Below are positions 37,146-45,463 of a DNA stretch of 64,000 nt, one piece after another (the first letter of the stretch is position 1; each line of letters starts with the position of its first letter). The notes beneath the pieces are model-generated. The model saw only the letters and a program-made list of their open reading frames with translations, searched no databases and had not been told where the DNA came from. Both the position numbers and the translations under genes were made by a program. Source of the DNA: an uncultured bacterium (GTDB taxonomy: Bacteria; Planctomycetota; UBA1135; GCA-002686595); contig CALBMX010000032.1 of NCBI GenBank assembly GCA_937896235.1, positions 111,052 through 175,051 of the forward strand, written 5' to 3'.

Positions 37146-37732
37146 TGACTCTACTTCGGCACGCTCTGGTCTCTGTGGCCCGCCTGGGGGGCTCCTTGCT
37201 CGCCCTGGGCCCGCTTGTCTTTGCCCAAGGGGCGACTCCCTCTGATGTTGCATTTGCAAAGTCAGAGGCATTCTTGGTGAAGAGCGCTTTTGGCTCAGCC
37301 ATGGCTTCCGCAAAAGGGATCCACCCCGAAGAAGTTCGGGCTAGGCAGGAGGCGATTATCCTCTACAGAGCCCGCAGCTATGACGCCGCACTTGAAAGAG
37401 CGCTGGTTGCTATTCAGGGTGGTCTGCGCGACGAGCTATTATTACTACACGCTGTGCGTGCCTCGGTCTGGATTCAAGACACAGAAGCAGCGGAGTATTG
37501 CCAGGGACTCCTCGAGGACCGCTTAGATGTCATGACCGGAGACGGGGCGGCAAACCTCTCATGGTGGGCCGATCAAGTTGATGGCCTATCCAGCTGGGTA
37601 GACACGATGATCCTGCAGGATGCCGAGACGGCAGCGGTGATTCGGCGATCGCGCACGACAACCGTTAGCGTTTTTGGTACTGCACTTGGCGTGCTCGGAC
37701 TAGCTGCATTTTTTAGCTCTAGAAAAAGTTGA
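37142..37732 (+). CDS. Exported protein with C-terminal membrane anchor, unrecognised
   Basis: A 196-residue protein beginning in an ATGA overlap with the preceding gene. It has a signal peptide (LVSVARLGGSLLALGPLVFAQ), a helical TPR-like body (ARQEAIILYRARSYDAALER and RDELLLLHAVRASVWIQDTE), and a C-terminal hydrophobic segment VSVFGTALGVLGLAAFF before Arg-Lys, which should anchor it in a membrane. I do not recognise a family. The 3' end overlaps the opposing HEAT gene by 14 bases. Translation coupling suggests a functional tie to the membrane spermidine-synthase-like protein. Confidence 0.6.
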   Translation: MMTLLRHALVSVARLGGSLLALGPLVFAQGATPSDVAFAKSEAFLVKSAFGSAMASAKGIHPEEVRARQEAIILYRARSYDAALERALVAIQGGLRDELLLLHAVRASVWIQDTEAAEYCQGLLEDRLDVMTGDGAANLSWWADQVDGLSSWVDTMILQDAETAAVIRRSRTTTVSVFGTALGVLGLAAFFSSRKS

Positions 37733-39716
37733 GAACTCCCATCCCCGAGCCATCAAACAGCGTTCGCGTGAGCGCGTTGTAGTTGATCCCTTGGGAGAGC
37801 TCCGAGCGCCATGGCAGGTCGCTACTCTCGGCAAGTAATCCGAGCGCACCTGCGGCCGCGGCTCGCACTTCGGCCGGGAGTTTGCTGTTTCTTGCGATTT
37901 GAGCCAGACTGGGTGCAGAGGCTGCGTCTGCCAGTTGACCAATCGCATTGGCTAAAGCTACAGAGGATGCGCTGGAAGCGGTATGGGTGAACGACTCTCT
38001 TAGATATTCGCCAGCCTCTTCTCGGGCCAGCAAGCCCAATCCCAAAGCCACATTCTCAAGCGGCTGAGGTTGATAGCGAAATTTGTGGACAAGGGTCCAG
38101 AGTTTGGCCTTGGCGTCTTTCTCACCAATCAAACCCATGGCCAAGCTGGCGTAGCCAAGGACTGAGGGGTTGCTGAATTTTGTAAACAACTTCTCTAAGA
38201 CCTCACCTGAACGAGCATCTTCCGAAAGCCCGCAAGCAAGGGCAGCTGCGCTAGCCTCATCTGTCGAACGAGCTTCGTTGAGAAGAACACGAAGGTGCAA
38301 AGCGAACTCGTCGCTAGGGGAGGAGCCGGAAGCCTTCATTCGAGCCCCGTGGACTCCAGCGGCTAAGGAGATCCAGGACTTATCCGTGGTGCGACCCTTC
38401 TCCGAGCGCTCAATTAAGAAAGATTCAAATTCATGGGAGACGGACGTTGGCACCGGGGCACCCTCGCCGCGATTACATGCTTCTGCCAGCGCCATAAACG
38501 CCAAGTGTCGAGCATGATGATCGTCGGACTCTTTGGCGACGCTATAGAGTTTTGAGCGCACGAGAAGGTCTTCCGGTTTACCCCACGCACTTCCGATCCT
38601 ACCGAGTGCCGTGACTAGACCTGCAAGTTCATGCCTCTGCGGTTTGTCTTCCATGCGCTCAAGAAGCCTGGCAATACTTTTGGCGCGAATCGCGGAAGGC
38701 GCGCCTGCGGCAAGGGTTGCGAAAACTACAGGCAGGTGTCCGAGGACAACTCGATCGTCTTCTGACTCCAGTTGGCGCCAAAGTCGATCGAGTAGAAGGT
38801 CGCGGGAACGGACGTTGAATGGCTCCTCATCCCCCTCATCTCTCGGAGCCACATCCAGCGCTCGGCGCGGGTCAGCAAACGGCAAGGACATCTTCCCGAG
38901 AGCTTGCAAGATCGCCACTCGGACGTCTTGGGACTCTTTGGTGTCTTCAAAGTGGCTGAGAAGGCTCAAGAGTATCATTCGCCTCTTATCGTCGTTCTCA
39001 GCGCGAGCCGCAATGATGGCAAGGCCGTAGGCCGCGAATGAGCGGGCACGATCATTGAACGAAGTTTTGAGCTCAGCTCGAATCGATTTTTCGTTGCCGA
39101 GGATTTGAAGTAGGATCGGAAGCGCTCGAGGGTCGCCTTGAATCCCAAGCGAGAGGAGCGCAGCTTCACGTGCCTCGGGATCCCGATCGCGAGCGCCATT
39201 TAGCAGCGTATTGAAAATCTCGTCGGACCCTGGGTGTCCGATACGCCCCAACGCTATATAGCTTGTAGCAGCAACGCTGCTGGTCTTATCTTCGGCGATG
39301 GCTTCCATCAGTGCCGGAAGGATTACGTCCAGAATGAGGCTGTCGGCGGGGCGTAGAGGAGAATCCGGAGGTGCCTGCGCACCTGTTGATGGGATTGTCC
39401 CTCGAAACCGCACCTTCAAGTTGAGGAGCTCGTCTTTATTGAAGTACCACCAATAACTCCAGTGCGAGAGATCCGTATTCGAAATCGTCTCTGCCGCTTG
39501 AGCTTGTTGCGAGTTGGGTGAGGTCGGTGTTTTTGCGCCGAGACCAGCCATACCTGCACCCGCTGTGGGGCCCGAGGGGAATGATGGAATCTCCGGAGTT
39601 GGCGGTGCTTTGTAAGTCGAGCCATGAGCAACGGCAGGGCTCGCAAAGCAAAAGGAACAGAGCCCGCCAATCAGGATTGCGATGAGAGGCGTTTGGAGCT
39701 TGAGTTTTTGGAGCAT
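37719..39716 (-). CDS. Exported HEAT-repeat protein, first of three tandem paralogues (most diverged)
   Basis: A 665-residue exported protein. Signal peptide LIAILIGGLCSFCFASPAVA is followed by HGSTYKAPPTPEIPSFPSGP, a Pro/Gly-rich linker, then the family signature HWSYWWYFNKDELLNLKVRF. The body is HEAT repeats (NTLLNGARDRDPEAREAALL, LPILLQILGNEKSIRAELK). It ends in LPWRSELSQGINYNALTRTL and a C-terminal GMGVLNFF. The two genes upstream share every one of these marks in closer form, so this is a diverged paralogue. It has no sigma-54-like promoter; the 126-base gap to its neighbour contains two inverted repeats. Function unknown. Confidence 0.82.
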   Translation of the reverse strand: MLQKLKLQTPLIAILIGGLCSFCFASPAVAHGSTYKAPPTPEIPSFPSGPTAGAGMAGLGAKTPTSPNSQQAQAAETISNTDLSHWSYWWYFNKDELLNLKVRFRGTIPSTGAQAPPDSPLRPADSLILDVILPALMEAIAEDKTSSVAATSYIALGRIGHPGSDEIFNTLLNGARDRDPEAREAALLSLGIQGDPRALPILLQILGNEKSIRAELKTSFNDRARSFAAYGLAIIAARAENDDKRRMILLSLLSHFEDTKESQDVRVAILQALGKMSLPFADPRRALDVAPRDEGDEEPFNVRSRDLLLDRLWRQLESEDDRVVLGHLPVVFATLAAGAPSAIRAKSIARLLERMEDKPQRHELAGLVTALGRIGSAWGKPEDLLVRSKLYSVAKESDDHHARHLAFMALAEACNRGEGAPVPTSVSHEFESFLIERSEKGRTTDKSWISLAAGVHGARMKASGSSPSDEFALHLRVLLNEARSTDEASAAALACGLSEDARSGEVLEKLFTKFSNPSVLGYASLAMGLIGEKDAKAKLWTLVHKFRYQPQPLENVALGLGLLAREEAGEYLRESFTHTASSASSVALANAIGQLADAASAPSLAQIARNSKLPAEVRAAAAGALGLLAESSDLPWRSELSQGINYNALTRTLFDGSGMGVLNFF

Positions 39717-39735
39717 ATTGGTTTGGGCGAATTCG

Positions 39736-39775
39736 ACGAGTTCCGTTGACCTACAGAGTAGGCCAACGGAACTCG
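39736..39775 (-). terminator. Inverted repeat between HEAT genes 2 and 1
   Basis: ACGAGTTCCGTTG (from 39736) pairs with CAACGGAACTCGT (ending about 39775), and the inner CCTA/TAGG extends the stem around a short CAGAG loop. It lies in the gap after the stop of the second HEAT gene and 20 bases before the start of the first. No T-run follows on the minus strand, so it may slow transcription or stabilise an mRNA end instead of being a classical terminator. Confidence 0.5.
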
Positions 39776-39798
39776 TGGCGTAACAGAAAGCTTTTCAA

Positions 39799-39831
39799 AC
39801 TAGCCCATGGGGGCATGGGGTATGGGCTAGT
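39799..39831 (-). terminator. Stop-proximal inverted repeat of HEAT gene 2
   Basis: ACTAGCCCAT at 39799-39808 pairs with ATGGGCTAGT at 39822-39831 around a 13-base G-rich loop. It begins 12 bases after the stop of the second HEAT gene. As with the neighbouring hairpin, no T-run follows. Confidence 0.45.
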
Positions 39832-39842
39832 GCCCTTTCTGG

Positions 39843-41921
39843 CTACAGGATATTGAGGATGCCTCTCCCTTCCTGGTCATTAAGCGTCACCGTCGAGGCG
39901 CGGTAATTCAGATCCGCGGCAATCCTGGAGTTCCATGGGAGATTTTCTTTGTCGGCAACAATCCCCAAGGCAACAGCGGCAAAGCCACGCGCTGCCGCTG
40001 ACGCCTCATGGTTTTCGAGCAAGTTGACCAAGGGGTCGATTGAGCGCCTGTCTCCGATGAACCCCAATGCGGACGAAAGGGCGGCTTGGGTTGCTAGACT
40101 CCTCGCTGACTCTAGTTTCTTGACGAGATCGTCTACCACTTTTCGATCACCCAGTAGGCCAAGCGCGATGGCTGCTTGGCGAAGTAGTTGGGGGCGATAA
40201 CTGGAGTCATTCAGGATCTCTTGAATGGGGAGAATGGCTTTTGGCTCCCCAATCATCCCGAGCGCAACGCAGATGTAGCCGCGTGCATCATCATCCGATA
40301 TCGACTGCAATTTTTCGAGTAGGGTGTCTGCGAAACTGGTGTCGCCCATGATTCCTGCGCCAACTGCATAGGCTCCGATGCGAGGTGTTCGCTCGCCTTT
40401 GAGCTCGAAGTGAAGAGCTTCGACCACACTCGCCGGAACGTCAGAACCTAAACCATCTCCAAAGATGCCCATCGCGAGAGCTGCCCATGGCCTTATCGCG
40501 TTTCTACCTTTGGAGAGTTCATTCAACAAGTACTTCGAAACCTCGAGAATGGCACGACTCGGGTCTTCACTCCCCATGCGGCTACCGGCTTGTGCCAAAG
40601 CGATGGCTGTGAAGTTCCGAGTCTGATCATCGGACACGGTGTTCTTCACCTTCTTGAGTGCCGCACGAATCTCTTGGTCGATTCCTTCCGGATCGGTGTC
40701 ACCTAGTTGTCCAAGGGCGAGCACACAGCTCTGCAAAACCTCCCTCTTGGCATCGCTGCCCAATGTGGACAAGAACATCTTAGTCGCCCGAGTCTTTAGT
40801 TCTACGCTTTCGGCTCCACTGAGCAGCCTACAGATCGCCGTTGGGACGTGTGCTCGGACGTTGAAGTGATTCGCATCATTCTCAAAGTACTCCATGAGAT
40901 AGATCAATTGCCCGCGCCGAGTTTGGATCGTTCCGAGTTCACCGCCTAGGGGGACTTGGGGCCCGCTCCCCAGCTCTTCAAAACCTAATTTCTCAAGGGG
41001 GACCAGCCCCATTGCAATCAGGCATGCGACCTTGATGTCACGTGTTGAGGAGTCATCTGATTCCAGTGTGGCTTGAAGGCTGGCGAAAATGGACTGGCGA
41101 ATGAGCTCTTCACCCGTTTGGCTCCCGACTAGGGCCAGGCCATAGGCTGCAAAAGAGCGCATCCGATAATTCACTTCATTGCTACGGACGAGTTGACGTC
41201 CACTTGAAGTGTCTTCGAGTAGATCCCTCAAGATGCTGACGGACGAGTCGTTTGCAAGAATCCCAAGTGCGATGACCGCAGTCTCCGCAATCTCGGAGTT
41301 GTTATCGTCGAGGAAGTTCGTGAACGACTCTGCGAACTTGGAGTTGCCGTAGTCGTCTACTTCATCGCCAATCTTAGCGAGAGCGAGCATGGCTCCTGTC
41401 ACGATGTCGGGCTGCGTCTCTTTTGCGATTGCGTTGAGTAGAGCGGGGACGATCTTGTTTCTTATCTCTTCAGCTGTTGGCCTCATCGAGTCTTTCGAAT
41501 TTTCCTCCTGTCCCTTTCCTAGAAACCAGTCGACGGAGCCGGTGCGCACAACGCCGAACTGAACGGCGTCCTTTAGATTAAGATAAGAGTCCTTATTGAA
41601 CTCCCACCAAAAGGACCAGGCCGATAGATCGCCTCCGACTTGTCCATATCCGGTGGATGGGTTCCCACCACCTTGACCATTAGGTGCACCCGTGGGCGTG
41701 TGTGGAGTTGTGGGGTTGGAACCCCCCAGTCCTGGAGAATCAGGGCTCCCGACTCCTGGGGTGATGGGCGCGCCTGCCAGACCTCCGCCACCCGCAACAG
41801 GCGGGACAGTGTCTCCGGGTCCTCGGTAGGTTCCTCCGTGGGCGAATACATTCGGTTGAGAGAGGAGAGCTCCCGCCACAAGTAGTGATGGTGCGAGCGA
41901 GGAGATGGATGCGAACTTCAT
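39843..41921 (-). CDS. Exported HEAT-repeat protein, second of three tandem paralogues
   Basis: A 692-residue protein. ATG 41921 is preceded by AAGGA and starts MKFASISSLAPSLLVAGALL, a signal peptide; the open frame before it overlaps the promoter. The mature N-terminus HGGTYRGPGDTVPP leads into a Gly/Pro/Thr-rich linker, then SAWSFWWEFNKDSYLNLKDA. The body has about ten HEAT-type repeats, such as IPALG-like units ALGILANDSSVSILRDLLED and ALGMIGEPKAILPIQEIL, and it closes with LPWNSRIAADLNYRASTVTL and GRGILNIL. It is very similar to the next upstream gene over its whole length. A sigma-54-type promoter lies at 41979-41993. Role unknown; it may be a periplasmic or surface scaffold. Confidence 0.88.
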   Translation of the reverse strand: MKFASISSLAPSLLVAGALLSQPNVFAHGGTYRGPGDTVPPVAGGGGLAGAPITPGVGSPDSPGLGGSNPTTPHTPTGAPNGQGGGNPSTGYGQVGGDLSAWSFWWEFNKDSYLNLKDAVQFGVVRTGSVDWFLGKGQEENSKDSMRPTAEEIRNKIVPALLNAIAKETQPDIVTGAMLALAKIGDEVDDYGNSKFAESFTNFLDDNNSEIAETAVIALGILANDSSVSILRDLLEDTSSGRQLVRSNEVNYRMRSFAAYGLALVGSQTGEELIRQSIFASLQATLESDDSSTRDIKVACLIAMGLVPLEKLGFEELGSGPQVPLGGELGTIQTRRGQLIYLMEYFENDANHFNVRAHVPTAICRLLSGAESVELKTRATKMFLSTLGSDAKREVLQSCVLALGQLGDTDPEGIDQEIRAALKKVKNTVSDDQTRNFTAIALAQAGSRMGSEDPSRAILEVSKYLLNELSKGRNAIRPWAALAMGIFGDGLGSDVPASVVEALHFELKGERTPRIGAYAVGAGIMGDTSFADTLLEKLQSISDDDARGYICVALGMIGEPKAILPIQEILNDSSYRPQLLRQAAIALGLLGDRKVVDDLVKKLESARSLATQAALSSALGFIGDRRSIDPLVNLLENHEASAAARGFAAVALGIVADKENLPWNSRIAADLNYRASTVTLNDQEGRGILNIL

Positions 41922-41978
41922 GGTGGTTCCTTTTGCTTGGATTTCGGACAGATGCGCCGACGCGCGTCTCTCCCTCAA

Positions 41979-41993
41979 GCAAGCCCCATGCCA
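41979..41993 (-). promoter_or_regulatory. Sigma-54 (RpoN) promoter of HEAT gene 2
   Basis: On the minus strand the sequence reads TGGCATG-GGGC-TTGCT. The -24 GG and -12 GC doublets are separated by exactly 10 bases, and both elements match the consensus TGGCAYR-N4-TTGCW. It ends about 58 bases before the ATG at 41921. Sigma-54 promoters need an activator ATPase bound upstream. Confidence 0.75.
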
Positions 41994-42326
41994 ATGTCTG
42001 GGTAAGTGCATCAGAGCGCATCTATTCCCGATTCCTAGCCGTTCTACGTGTCTTTGCTCTCCTGCAAAAACAGGGTGAATGACCGCGCTGTGTTTCGTAA
42101 ATTTCCGAACAGTGCTCCCCTTGGGGAAGTGCAAGTCGGGGCTATTGGTTCGTTGAGCGGCGCGGCATTTTTGTTTGGTTGCGGCGATCGTTGTGGAAAG
42201 CACCGGAATACCCGACCCTACCTGTGGGTTAGGCAACAGTACAATACGATATGCGGTGGCCGAATGGTTGCTGCTGTTTCTCAACGAAGCTGTTCAAGCT
42301 CGTTCATCGAATCGCTGTCAAAATGA

Positions 42327-42364
42327 GACAAGGGCGCCCGGTCGGAAGACCGGGCGCCCTTGTC
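42327..42364 (-). terminator. Strong intrinsic terminator of HEAT gene 3
   Basis: A perfect 17-bp stem: GACAAGGGCGCCCGGTC (42327-42343), loop GGAA, and its complement (42348-42364). On the minus strand it starts 32 bases after the stop of the third HEAT gene and is followed by TCATTTTGA, a short T-run. It should end transcription before the second HEAT gene, whose own promoter lies beyond. Confidence 0.85.
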
Positions 42365-42395
42365 ATGTGATCCTCTTGGATCCTCTCTTTAGTGA

Positions 42396-44477
42396 CTAGA
42401 GGATGTTGAGAATACCCGTGCCGCCGGTATCGTTAAGAGTGACCGTCGAAGCCTGATAGTTCAGGTCCGTTGCAATCTTGGAGTTCCAAGGAAGGTCTTC
42501 TTTGTCAGCGACGATACCTAGAGCCACCGCTGCGAAACCACGTGCGCGTTCCGTAATGCTCTTATTCGAGAGCATCGCAACCAACGGGTCGATAGAGCGC
42601 TTGTCACCGATGAACCCAAGAGCAGACGAGAGAGCGGCCTGGGTGGCCAAACTCTTCGAAGTCTCAAGCGTGTCGATCAGGTCCTCTACGACTTTCTTGT
42701 CACCAAGAAGGCCCAGAGCGATTGCGGCCTGCTGTAGCAGCTGCGGGCGATAGGCCGAATCCTTGACGATAGCTTTGATGGGTTCGACAGCTTCCTGTGC
42801 CCCGATCATGCCAAGAGCAACGCAGATGTAGCCACGAGCATCGTCGTCAGACATACGCTCCAGCTTGTCTAGAAGGGGCTCTGTGAAGTCAGCATTCCCG
42901 AGGATACCAGACCCGATGGCGTAAGCGCCAATACGTGGGGTCCGCTCTTCAATCAGCTGAATGCGAAGAGCCTCAACTACGTTTTCCGGAGCCAAAGGGC
43001 CGAGGTTTTTGCCGAAGACACCGATGCCAAGTGCAGCCCAAGGGCGAACGGCATTCTTGCCTTTCGAAATCTCGGTCATGAAGTACTTGGAGATGTCCTT
43101 GATCGCATCACTTGCGTCACCTTCGCCCAAACGGCTTCCGGATTGAGCCAAAGCGATTGCGGAGAAGTTACGTGCCAGGGTGTCCGTAACGTCATCCTTA
43201 ATCGATAGGAGTGCCTTGCGGATATCCTTATCGATGCCATCGGGATCGGTATCACCCAGCTGGCCGAGAGCGAGAATACAGCTCTGCTGGATCTCGTTTT
43301 TGGCCTTACCCTTCAGGGTCTTAAGGAAGACTTTTGCGGCCTGCTCCTTAGCATCCTCGTTGCCCGAGCCCTCAAGGAGACGGCAGACAGCGGTGGGGGC
43401 GTGGGCCCGAACGTTGTAGTGGTTTGCGCTGTCCTGAAAGTAAGAGAGCAGGTAATCGATCTGGCCCTTACGGCTCGAGATGCCCTCAGCGGCTGGCTCC
43501 TCCGGAGCGGGAGCCTCAGCAGCAGGATCGATACTTTCAAAGCCAAGCTTCTCCAGCGGGACGAGACCCATTGCGATTAGGCAAGCGACTTTGATGTCGC
43601 GGGTAGAAGAGTCATCAGACTCCAAAGTTCCCTGAAGGCTTGAGAAGATCGACTGGCGAATGGTCTCATCACCGGTGCGGCTACCAACAAGGGCAAGACC
43701 GTACGCAGAGAAGGCGCGTGTGCGGTTGTTGACCTCGTTACTTCCAACAAGCTTACGACCAACAGAGGTATCCTCTAGAAGATCGCGCAGGATGCTTACG
43801 GATGCATCGTTGGCCAAAATGCCAAGGGCGATAGCCGCAGTCTCCGCGATTTCCTGGTTGCTGTCACCGAGGAAGCCGGTGAAGAGGTCGGCGAACTCAG
43901 AGTTGCCGTCTTCGTCAGCCACGTCGCCGATCTTGGCAAGTGCCATCATGGAACCTGTCACGATGTCGTTGTTCGTGGAGGTCTTGAGGGCGTCGAGAAG
44001 CGCCGGAACAATTTTGTTGCGGATGTCTGCATCCGAGGGACGCATAGAGTCCTTGGCTTCCGACTCCTGGCCTTGCCCGAGGAACCAGTTGGAGGTGCCC
44101 GTTACGGCGCCGCCAGCGTGGATCGCACTCTTGAGGTTGATGTACGGGTCCTTGTTGAACTCCCACCAGAAGGACCAGAGCGTCAGGTCCGGTCCCATCT
44201 CGGGGGCGCCTGTTGTCGGAGTCGCCGCGCCACCAGGGGCGGCACCGGGGCTAGCAGGAGAGCCGGGTGTAGGGCTGCCTGGAGAGCCAGCTGAAGGGGA
44301 TGCCGGGCTTCCGGCACCAGGTGTCGTGGGGGTTCCGCCGCCGCCGCCTCCGCCGCCCGCAGCAGGGGGAACTGTATCGCCTGGACCGCGGTACGTTCCG
44401 CCGTGACCGGTGGAGACGTTCTGCAGTGCTAGTCCGCTCCCGATGAGGAGGGCAGTAGTGAATAGGAGCTTCTTCAT
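42396..44477 (-). CDS. Exported HEAT-repeat protein, third of three tandem paralogues (upstream-most)
   Basis: A 693-residue protein. Signal peptide MKKLLFTTALLIGSGLALQN, then HGGTYRGPGDTVPP, an eight-Gly run and a linker of Ser-Pro-Gly-rich repeats (GSPASPSAGSPGSPTPGSP), then LWSFWWEFNKDPYINLKSA. The HEAT body matches the second paralogue nearly repeat by repeat (LDALKTSTNNDIVTGSMMAL, AIALGILANDASVSILRDLL, ALGQLGDTDPDGIDKDIRKA). It ends LPWNSKIATDLNYQASTVTL, GTGILNIL. Helical solenoid plus disordered linker and a conserved hydrophobic C-terminal tail suggest a secreted scaffold whose tail is recognised by something. A consensus sigma-54 promoter lies at 44571-44585. Confidence 0.88.
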   Translation of the reverse strand: MKKLLFTTALLIGSGLALQNVSTGHGGTYRGPGDTVPPAAGGGGGGGGTPTTPGAGSPASPSAGSPGSPTPGSPASPGAAPGGAATPTTGAPEMGPDLTLWSFWWEFNKDPYINLKSAIHAGGAVTGTSNWFLGQGQESEAKDSMRPSDADIRNKIVPALLDALKTSTNNDIVTGSMMALAKIGDVADEDGNSEFADLFTGFLGDSNQEIAETAAIALGILANDASVSILRDLLEDTSVGRKLVGSNEVNNRTRAFSAYGLALVGSRTGDETIRQSIFSSLQGTLESDDSSTRDIKVACLIAMGLVPLEKLGFESIDPAAEAPAPEEPAAEGISSRKGQIDYLLSYFQDSANHYNVRAHAPTAVCRLLEGSGNEDAKEQAAKVFLKTLKGKAKNEIQQSCILALGQLGDTDPDGIDKDIRKALLSIKDDVTDTLARNFSAIALAQSGSRLGEGDASDAIKDISKYFMTEISKGKNAVRPWAALGIGVFGKNLGPLAPENVVEALRIQLIEERTPRIGAYAIGSGILGNADFTEPLLDKLERMSDDDARGYICVALGMIGAQEAVEPIKAIVKDSAYRPQLLQQAAIALGLLGDKKVVEDLIDTLETSKSLATQAALSSALGFIGDKRSIDPLVAMLSNKSITERARGFAAVALGIVADKEDLPWNSKIATDLNYQASTVTLNDTGGTGILNIL

Positions 44478-44570
44478 TGAAGTGTCAGTCGCCGCAAGGC
44501 GAGTTCGGAGTTGGGTATGTTGTTTGAGAGCCTGATAATCGTATGTCAGAGCGGCACCACTAAATAGAGA

Positions 44571-44585
44571 GCAATGTTCGTGCCA
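44571..44585 (-). promoter_or_regulatory. Consensus sigma-54 (RpoN) promoter of HEAT gene 3
   Basis: The minus strand reads TGGCACG-AACA-TTGCT, an exact match to the sigma-54 consensus with 10 bases between the -24 GG and -12 GC doublets. The expected start is near 44559, giving a leader of about 80 bases to the ATG at 44477. It stands between the sdh hairpin (44610-44640) and the gene. Confidence 0.82.
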
Positions 44586-44609
44586 ATCTGGAAATCTTTG
44601 GTGTTATGC

Positions 44610-44640
44610 CCCTGAGGGTCCCCAAATGGGGCCCTCAGGG
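44610..44640 (-). terminator. Hairpin downstream of sdhB
   Basis: CCCTGAGGG (44610-44618), a single T, CCCC, loop AAAT, GGGG and CCCTCAGGG (44632-44640) form a 13-bp stem with one bulge. It is 52 bases after the sdhB stop. No T-run follows on the minus strand. Confidence 0.6.
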
Positions 44641-44692
44641 AGCAGTGTCCCGCAGCGGAGGAATGCTGTTCCCTCTTGGTAACGGCGCCCTG

Positions 44693-45463
44693 CTAGACAC
44701 CCTCTTTACTCAAGAAGGTGGCTCGCAGGTACTCTCTATTCATAGTCGCAATCGCATCGATGGGTACCCCTTTCGGGCAGGCCGCAGAGCATTCAAAGTG
44801 GTTTGTGCAAGCGCCAAAGCCCTCCTTGTCCATAGCTCCCACCATGGCGAGGACGCGGCGTTCACGCTCCGGTTGGCCCTGAGGCAGCTTGGCTAGGTGG
44901 GCAACCTTGGCTGCGGTGAAAAGCATGGCCGCTCCGTTAGGGCAAGCGGCAACACATCCGCCACATCCAATGCACTCCGCATAGTCAAAGGCCAGCTCGG
45001 CATCGTTCTTTGGGATTGGGATAGCATTTGCGTCTTGGGCAGCGCCTGTGCTCACAGAGACGTAACCACCAGCTTGGTGGATGCGGTCGAAGGCACTGCG
45101 GTCAACGATCAGATCCTTGAGGACGGGGAAGGCCGTCGAGCGCCATGGTTCAATTTGCACGGTATCGCCATCCTGGAAGCGACGCATGTGCAGTTGGCAC
45201 AGCGTTGTCTCCGCGTCGGGCCCGTGAACTTGACCGTTGACAACAGAGCCGCACGTTCCACAGACACCTTCTCGGCAGTCGTGATCAAACGCAACGGGGT
45301 CCGTGCCTTCACTGATAAGTTGTTCGTTGAGGATGTCGAGCATCTCCAAGAAGGACATGTCGCTAGACACACCACCCAACTCGTAGTTTTCCATAGCACC
45401 TTTTGTCTGGCCATTCTTCTGGCGCCAGATTTTAAGGTTTAGCTTCATGATTCGTTCGCTCAC
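44693..45463 (-). CDS. sdhB: Succinate dehydrogenase/fumarate reductase iron-sulfur subunit
   Basis: The electron-transfer subunit of complex II, 256 residues. The [2Fe-2S] ligands are Cys63, Cys68, Cys71 and Cys89 ([10 protein letters not shown] and TLCQ). The C-terminal clusters use [14 protein letters not shown] (Cys164, 167, 170, 174), Cys219 (GACTNHFEC) and Cys225/Cys229. GTG 45463 is chosen: it forms a GTGA overlap with the sdhA stop, with AGGAG upstream in sdhA; an ATG five codons later is the alternative. The order sdhC-sdhA-sdhB on the minus strand is that of the b558-type (Bacillus, Bacteroidetes, delta-proteobacterial) enzymes. Confidence 0.96.
   Translation of the reverse strand: MSERIMKLNLKIWRQKNGQTKGAMENYELGGVSSDMSFLEMLDILNEQLISEGTDPVAFDHDCREGVCGTCGSVVNGQVHGPDAETTLCQLHMRRFQDGDTVQIEPWRSTAFPVLKDLIVDRSAFDRIHQAGGYVSVSTGAAQDANAIPIPKNDAELAFDYAECIGCGGCVAACPNGAAMLFTAAKVAHLAKLPQGQPERERRVLAMVGAMDKEGFGACTNHFECSAACPKGVPIDAIATMNREYLRATFLSKEGV

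Larger units (their letters stand above)
41922..42395 (-). other. Intergenic region between HEAT genes 3 and 2
   Basis: This 474-base stretch has no supported gene. Reading on the minus strand it contains the terminator hairpin of the upstream HEAT gene (42327-42364), then about 330 bases without recognisable features, which could hold enhancer-binding sites, then the sigma-54-type promoter (41979-41993) and a leader of about 45 bases. Confidence 0.6.

Noticed and set aside
41922..42284. Extension of HEAT gene 2 upstream of its signal peptide
   Set aside because: It runs through the sigma-54 promoter and its translation has no similarity to the paralogue.
43900..44350. Repetitive Gly/Pro/Ser coding DNA as a CRISPR-like or tandem DNA repeat
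   Set aside because: The repetition is at protein level in a low-complexity linker; units are irregular and there are no spacers.
43660..44406. Long plus-strand open frame opposite the third HEAT gene
   Set aside because: It mirrors the codon structure and Gly/Pro linker of the real gene on the minus strand and has no recognisable protein features.
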